A DNA stretch of 8,422 nucleotides. Source: Bacillota bacterium (GTDB taxonomy: Bacteria > Bacillota > Clostridia > Lachnospirales > Lachnospiraceae). This document shows positions 5,673 to 8,422 of this stretch, one piece after another (positions within the stretch are counted from its first letter, which is position 1; the number at the start of each line of letters is the position of its first letter). The translations under genes were made by a program, and so were the position numbers. Location: assembly GCA_023414985.1 (NCBI GenBank), contig JAEZLY010000192.1:1-8422 (forward strand). The letters run 5' to 3'. The notes beneath the pieces were generated by a model. It had not been told where the DNA came from and searched no databases. It saw only the letters and a program-made list of their open reading frames with translations.

Positions 5673-6806
5673 ATGATTACCAGACAGTTTTCCCTGGAGC
5701 AGTTGCCCGGGTATCCATTTGAAAAGGAATATGATATTGATAAAATCGCATTTTTTGATATCGAGACCACAGGCTTCGCTGCAGATTCCACTTATCTGTA
5801 CCTGATTGGCTGCGCTTATCACCAGGAGGGCAGCTTCCATCTGATCCAGTGGTTTTGCGAGGACATCCGTGAGGAAGCCGAGGTTATCCGATCGTTTTTT
5901 GAATTTATCAAGGATTACCGGGTTCTGATTCATTATAACGGCTCTGGTTTTGATCTCCCATACCTTTCACGCAAATGTGACCTTCTTGGCATTAATAACT
6001 GCTTAAAGAACCTGGAAAGCCTGGATATCTACAAGAGGATCACCCCTTACAAGAAAGTATTTAAGCTGCCCAACTACAAGCAGAAATCTCTGGAGACCTT
6101 TCTAGACATTCATCGTACCGATACCTTCAGCGGCGGTGATTTAATCCAGATTTATCAAAGCTACCTGGGTAAGCAGCATGTTGAGAAGCTTCGTAAATCC
6201 CGTACTCCCGGAGGTATCTTTGAGACACCCTCCGAAGCAGAGCTTCTTTTACATACTCTGCTGCTGCACAATGAAGACGATATCCGTGGTTTATTATATA
6301 TCTGTCCCATCTTAAATTATGCAGATTTGTTCGAAAAACCGATCCGCATCCTGCAGGCTGGTGTGGATGAAGGAATTTTCACAATACAATTTGAATTATC
6401 CGAGAAGCTTCCGGTACGTGTTGCCTTCGGCAATGATCTTGCACATTTTACTGCAGCCGGTACGAAAGCCACCCTCTCTGTACATATCTATGAAGGGGAA
6501 TTGAAGTTTTTCTATGATAATTACAAGGATTATTACTACCTTCCCGCTGAGGACAGTGTGGTACATAAGAGCCTGGCCCACTTTGTGGATAAGGAATACC
6601 GGACCAAAGCCAAGCCCTCCACCTGTTACACAAAAAAGCATGGGATCTTCGCTCCCCAGTATGAGCTGATCTTCAATCCCAGCTTTAAGATGAATTATCA
6701 GGACAAGCTCTCCTTCCTGGAGATTCATACGGACTTCCTTCTTCAGGAAGAGAATCTAGAACAGTATGTGCAGCACATCATGAATTATGTAGTTTCAAAA
6801 TGTTAG
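5673..6806 (+). CDS. YprB-like ribonuclease H-fold DEDD exonuclease
   Basis: A 377-residue cytoplasmic protein with an N-terminal RNase H-like 3'-5' exonuclease fold of the YprB type (RNase_H_2). Acidic catalytic motifs are in order: Exo I FFDIETTGF (residues 27-35, Asp29 and Glu31), Exo II HYNGSGFDLPYL (87-98, Asp94), SLDIY (116-120), and Exo III LLHNEDDIRGL (197-207, Asp203). The metal-binding set looks complete, so it should be an active nuclease, although substrate and pathway are unknown for this family. Residues about 220-377 form a poorly characterised C-terminal region rich in aromatic residues (FYDNYKDYYYLPAEDS); I recognise no separate domain there. The ATG at 5673 follows a strong GGAGGAG. 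In B. subtilis yprB lies beside the helicase gene yprA; no such helicase is present here. The gene is divergent from the cardiolipin synthase series and ends at a terminator just downstream. Confidence 0.88.
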   Translation: MITRQFSLEQLPGYPFEKEYDIDKIAFFDIETTGFAADSTYLYLIGCAYHQEGSFHLIQWFCEDIREEAEVIRSFFEFIKDYRVLIHYNGSGFDLPYLSRKCDLLGINNCLKNLESLDIYKRITPYKKVFKLPNYKQKSLETFLDIHRTDTFSGGDLIQIYQSYLGKQHVEKLRKSRTPGGIFETPSEAELLLHTLLLHNEDDIRGLLYICPILNYADLFEKPIRILQAGVDEGIFTIQFELSEKLPVRVAFGNDLAHFTAAGTKATLSVHIYEGELKFFYDNYKDYYYLPAEDSVVHKSLAHFVDKEYRTKAKPSTCYTKKHGIFAPQYELIFNPSFKMNYQDKLSFLEIHTDFLLQEENLEQYVQHIMNYVVSKC

Positions 6807-6815
6807 GCATGACAA

Positions 6816-6847
6816 AAAGGCTTTCCGAATCTCTTCGGAGAGCCTTT
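6816..6847. terminator. Bidirectional Rho-independent terminator between convergent genes
   Basis: A 14-bp stem (6816-6829 with 6834-6847, one G-U pair on the plus strand) encloses a TCTC loop. The core is AGGCTTTCCGAA / TTCGGAGAGCCT. The plus-strand tail is T-rich (TTTATATTATT). The minus strand has a run of five T, with one A-C mismatch in the stem. It begins about 10 nt after the yprB-like stop codon and lies 35 nt beyond the stop codon of the convergent gene, so it probably serves both. Confidence 0.85.
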
Positions 6848-6881
6848 ATATTATTGGTTGGGAAGCAGATGGCAACCGGTA

Positions 6882-7622
6882 TTATGCTGATTTCACCACT
6901 TTCCAAATCACTCCTGTATTTGGTATTATTACCCCAGAACGTCTCCTATCTTCGATGCCCGTATCCAGAATATACATCGCATGATCCGGGCCGAGGGTAA
7001 GATCAACCAGTCTTCCAAAACCGCCTCCATTTGTTATATAGGAAGGAAAACCTGTTTGGTTAATTGCAAATGTACTTACCGTCCGCGTACTCATATCAAT
7101 TCTTGAAACTCTATGTCCTGCTCCTGCATAGGAAGCGTTTCCCGATACTAATTGAAGACCGGTACTTCCATTCTCAGTGATATAAACATCTCCATATGGC
7201 CCAAAGTCTGAATAGTTGAAGGCAAATCCCATAATATTGGAATTCGACGGAAAAGTAGCCAAAGGTACCTGCGGAATATTCGGAATATCTTTTAATAATA
7301 ATTCAGGGGTTCTGCCACCTTCCGGGGTGTATCTTGACAGATTTACCGGGTCCCCGGCAGCATAATCCGGCCACCCATACCATAATCCTTGTGTAACCGC
7401 AAAAAACTCATCCGGAGCATTTGCTATAGGTCTGCTTCCTCGGCCGTCATATCCCATATTCGCTGCATAAAGCTGCCCCCCTTCACCAAATCCGATATTC
7501 AGCGGATTCCGTAAGCCCCACGCATATAGCTCCAATGCTGTACCGTCCAGATTGGCTTGCAGGATACTTCCCGAGGCCTTTACGATCCCCTTCCTTGTCT
7601 CATTTGGTGAATTTGGTACACC
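6882..7622 (-). CDS. C-terminal part of the split beta-propeller protein (second frame)
   Basis: This frame resumes at GGT (7620-7622) with GVPNSPNETRKGIVKASG and continues for 246 codons to TAA (6882-6884). Family landmarks: LRNPLNIGFGEGGQLYAANMGYD, RGSRPIANAPDE, QGLWYGWPDYAAGDPV and, near the end, LDTGIEDRRRSG. On its own it could start only at a TTG (7533-7535) without a good ribosome binding site, which would cut into a propeller blade, so it is unlikely to be made as a separate functional protein. Confidence 0.7.
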   Translation of the reverse strand, partial: GVPNSPNETRKGIVKASGSILQANLDGTALELYAWGLRNPLNIGFGEGGQLYAANMGYDGRGSRPIANAPDEFFAVTQGLWYGWPDYAAGDPVNLSRYTPEGGRTPELLLKDIPNIPQVPLATFPSNSNIMGFAFNYSDFGPYGDVYITENGSTGLQLVSGNASYAGAGHRVSRIDMSTRTVSTFAINQTGFPSYITNGGGFGRLVDLTLGPDHAMYILDTGIEDRRRSGVIIPNTGVIWKVVKSA

Positions 7623-8224
7623 ACATAGGGTGAATACGCTCCCGTTTCCACTTTTCCAGTTGGGGAAGCTTCGTCCAATGTTTCTCTTGTCTCAAAATTC
7701 TGTCCGTTTAGGAGGATGTAATCTCCAGGATAGTCACATAGCATCGGATGTGCTGTCAGCCATCCATTATCCGATCCGACCACACCGGAATTAGTCACAG
7801 TCCCCTGCCCAAAAAATAATTTTCGCCCATCCGGCCCAATCGCAACTCTTCCGTTGAAAAAATCACCGTTACTGGGCAACCCGCTAATAATTATCTGTCT
7901 TGTTCCGTCCCTCAAAATTCGTGTGACCAGACCTCTGTGCGAAACGAACAAAATCCCATTGAAATAGCTTGCACCGGTAATCGGCATCGTAAAGCCATCT
8001 GCCATCACTTCAAATTTATCATTCACTGCTCTTAAGATTCTTGGATTCCCGGATGCCACTCCGGACTCTACAATCAACATATCTCCATCATCCGTAAACA
8101 TAAGATTGATAGGAGCATCCAATCCATAAGCAAAAACCTCAATTCGATATCCTGACACGACGTTAATATCCGCAGGATTAATATTTCTTTCATTCCTTCC
8201 GGTAGGGGATCCATCAGCCTGCAT
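7580..8224 (-). CDS. N-terminal part of the split beta-propeller protein (first frame)
   Basis: A 214-codon frame; residues 1-200 are genuine family sequence and the last 14 (VVYQIHQMRQGRGS) are out-of-frame readthrough up to TAA (7580-7582). Landmarks are GYRIEVFAYGLDAPINLMFTDDG with ILFVSHRG (about residues 90-97), and VAIGPDGRKLFFGQGTVTNSG ahead of VVGSDNGW. The N-terminus, MQADGSPTGRNERN, is hydrophilic and shows no signal sequence or lipobox. As it stands it would give an incomplete propeller. Confidence 0.72.
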   Translation of the reverse strand: MQADGSPTGRNERNINPADINVVSGYRIEVFAYGLDAPINLMFTDDGDMLIVESGVASGNPRILRAVNDKFEVMADGFTMPITGASYFNGILFVSHRGLVTRILRDGTRQIIISGLPSNGDFFNGRVAIGPDGRKLFFGQGTVTNSGVVGSDNGWLTAHPMLCDYPGDYILLNGQNFETRETLDEASPTGKVETGAYSPYVVYQIHQMRQGRGS

Positions 8225-8238
8225 AGTTTACCACCCTA

Positions 8239-8325
8239 ATCAAAGCTATATAAAAGTATATTCTTCAGGTAAATGGTTATTCATAAAGAAACTAGCGTAT
8301 GAAGCAACGTATCATATCAAAGCTA
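8239..8325. repeat. Pair of 10-bp direct repeats flanking the propeller gene promoter
   Basis: The sequence atcaaagcta occurs at 8239-8248 and again at 8316-8325, 77 bp apart, on either side of the predicted promoter. The spacing is roughly seven helical turns, which could suit a looping regulator, but a 10-bp repeat in AT-rich DNA can occur by chance. Confidence 0.25.
8254..8283 (-). promoter_or_regulatory. Possible sigma-G-like (forespore) promoter of the propeller gene
   Basis: On the minus strand TGAATA (8278-8283) is followed by 17 bases and TATACTT (8254-8260). The B. subtilis sigma-G consensus is about TGAATA, 17-18 bases, CATACTA: the -35 matches exactly and the -10 in five of seven positions. 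A sigma-A reading is also possible using TATACT as -10, but then the -35 is poor. A start near 8247 would leave a leader of about 23 nt with the AGGGTGG site. Confidence 0.4.
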
Positions 8326-8347
8326 AAAAAATCAAAAGAATATAAAA

Positions 8348-8377
8348 AAGACCCTCCGAGAAAACTCGGAAGGCCTT
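8348..8377 (-). terminator. Rho-independent terminator of the gene entering from the right edge
   Basis: Read on the minus strand, a 13-bp stem (AAGGCCTTCCGAG with CTCGGAGGGTCTT, two G-U pairs) closes a TTTT loop and runs into six T followed by ATATT. The two G-U pairs become A-C mismatches on the plus strand, so it works mainly for minus-strand transcripts. It starts about 11 nt after the stop codon of the partial gene at the right edge. Confidence 0.85.
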
Positions 8378-8387
8378 ATATTTACTA

Positions 8388-8422
8388 TTATTGCTCTACA
8401 GGAATGATTTCCTTCTTGTTGT
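8388..8422 (-). CDS. C-terminal end of an unidentified gene (runs off right edge)
   Basis: On the minus strand one frame reads NKKEIIPVEQ followed by TAA (8388-8390), and a strong terminator follows directly. The position of the terminator supports a gene ending here. Ten residues are too few to name a family, and another frame stops only three codons short of this one, so the frame choice rests mostly on context. Confidence 0.5.
   Translation of the reverse strand, partial: NKKEIIPVEQ

Larger units (their letters stand above)
6882..8224 (-). pseudogene. Frameshifted glucose/sorbosone dehydrogenase-type beta-propeller gene
   Basis: Two minus-strand frames together encode one protein of about 446 residues of the glucose/sorbosone (PQQ-dependent sugar) dehydrogenase family (COG2133/PF07995). 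Frame one covers residues 1-200 and the second frame covers the last 246. They join at a TAT codon (7625-7627), after which two extra bases (7623-7624) shift the frame. Removing them gives TGAYSPYGVPNSPNE, matching the TGAF-PFGTP-type sequence expected in this family at this point. No signal peptide is present, unlike periplasmic or secreted sugar dehydrogenases, and clostridia are not known to make PQQ, so the enzymatic name is doubtful. The start ATG (8222-8224) follows AGGGTGG at good spacing. Both halves keep full family similarity with no other stops, so the lesion is recent or is a sequencing error. Confidence 0.8.

Noticed and set aside
5628..5933. Minus-strand frames opposite the yprB-like gene and its promoter
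   Set aside because: They oppose the conserved Exo I region and the plus-strand ribosome binding site; composition is not protein-like.
6853..6880. A second small hairpin after the yprB-like terminator (ATTGGTTG with CAACCGGT)
   Set aside because: It depends on two G-U pairs, has a 12-base loop and lacks a T-run, so it is not supported as a terminator or RNA gene.
1..8422. CRISPR array, insertion sequence, tRNA, rRNA or prophage features
   Set aside because: No repeat-spacer pattern, transposase, cloverleaf or phage genes could be seen; nearly all sequence is explained by housekeeping-type genes.

Overview
The window reads as chromosome from a spore-forming Firmicute of the class Clostridia, most likely a Lachnospiraceae-type organism (Lachnoclostridium/Anaerocolumna-like). 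This is inferred from moderate GC, strong AGGAGG-type ribosome binding sites, the ruvA-ruvB-zapA-U32 peptidase gene order, a ZapA with a long C-terminal coiled coil, and a CmpB-type membrane domain of the kind common in clostridia. No name is proven by the sequence alone.

Layout. Positions 1-5492 hold one minus-strand gene series, read right to left: a large fusion of a CmpB membrane domain with cardiolipin synthase (3024-5492), a small zinc-finger/HTH protein like the YvyF flagellar-region family (2746-3000), ruvA (2069-2674), ruvB (1067-2059), zapA (561-974) and the start of a U32 peptidase family gene (372 to the left edge). Gaps are short (9 nt between ruvA and ruvB, 23 nt between cls and the zinc-finger gene). 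zapA has its own good sigma-A promoter. The 188-nt gap between zapA and the U32 gene is odd: it carries an open frame with no start codon and then a 9-codon micro-ORF whose stop codon touches the U32 start.

At 5493-5672 a divergent promoter region separates this series from a plus-strand YprB-like DEDD exonuclease gene (5673-6806). Both directions use the same TGTGATAGAAT extended -10 element. The exonuclease gene ends at a hairpin terminator shared with a convergent minus-strand gene (6882-8224). That gene encodes a glucose/sorbosone-dehydrogenase-type beta-propeller and is split by a frameshift near 7623. Its upstream region carries a sequence close to the forespore sigma-G consensus. At the far right are the last codons of another minus-strand gene and its terminator.

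How the genes fit together: the left series combines membrane lipid synthesis (cardiolipin), Holliday-junction branch migration (RuvAB), Z-ring stabilisation (ZapA) and probably tRNA modification (U32 family), so it looks like a chromosome and envelope maintenance cluster. The most unusual item is the CmpB-cardiolipin synthase fusion, which also has a credible internal translation start that would release the synthase as a separate protein. I see no CRISPR array, insertion sequence, tRNA or rRNA.
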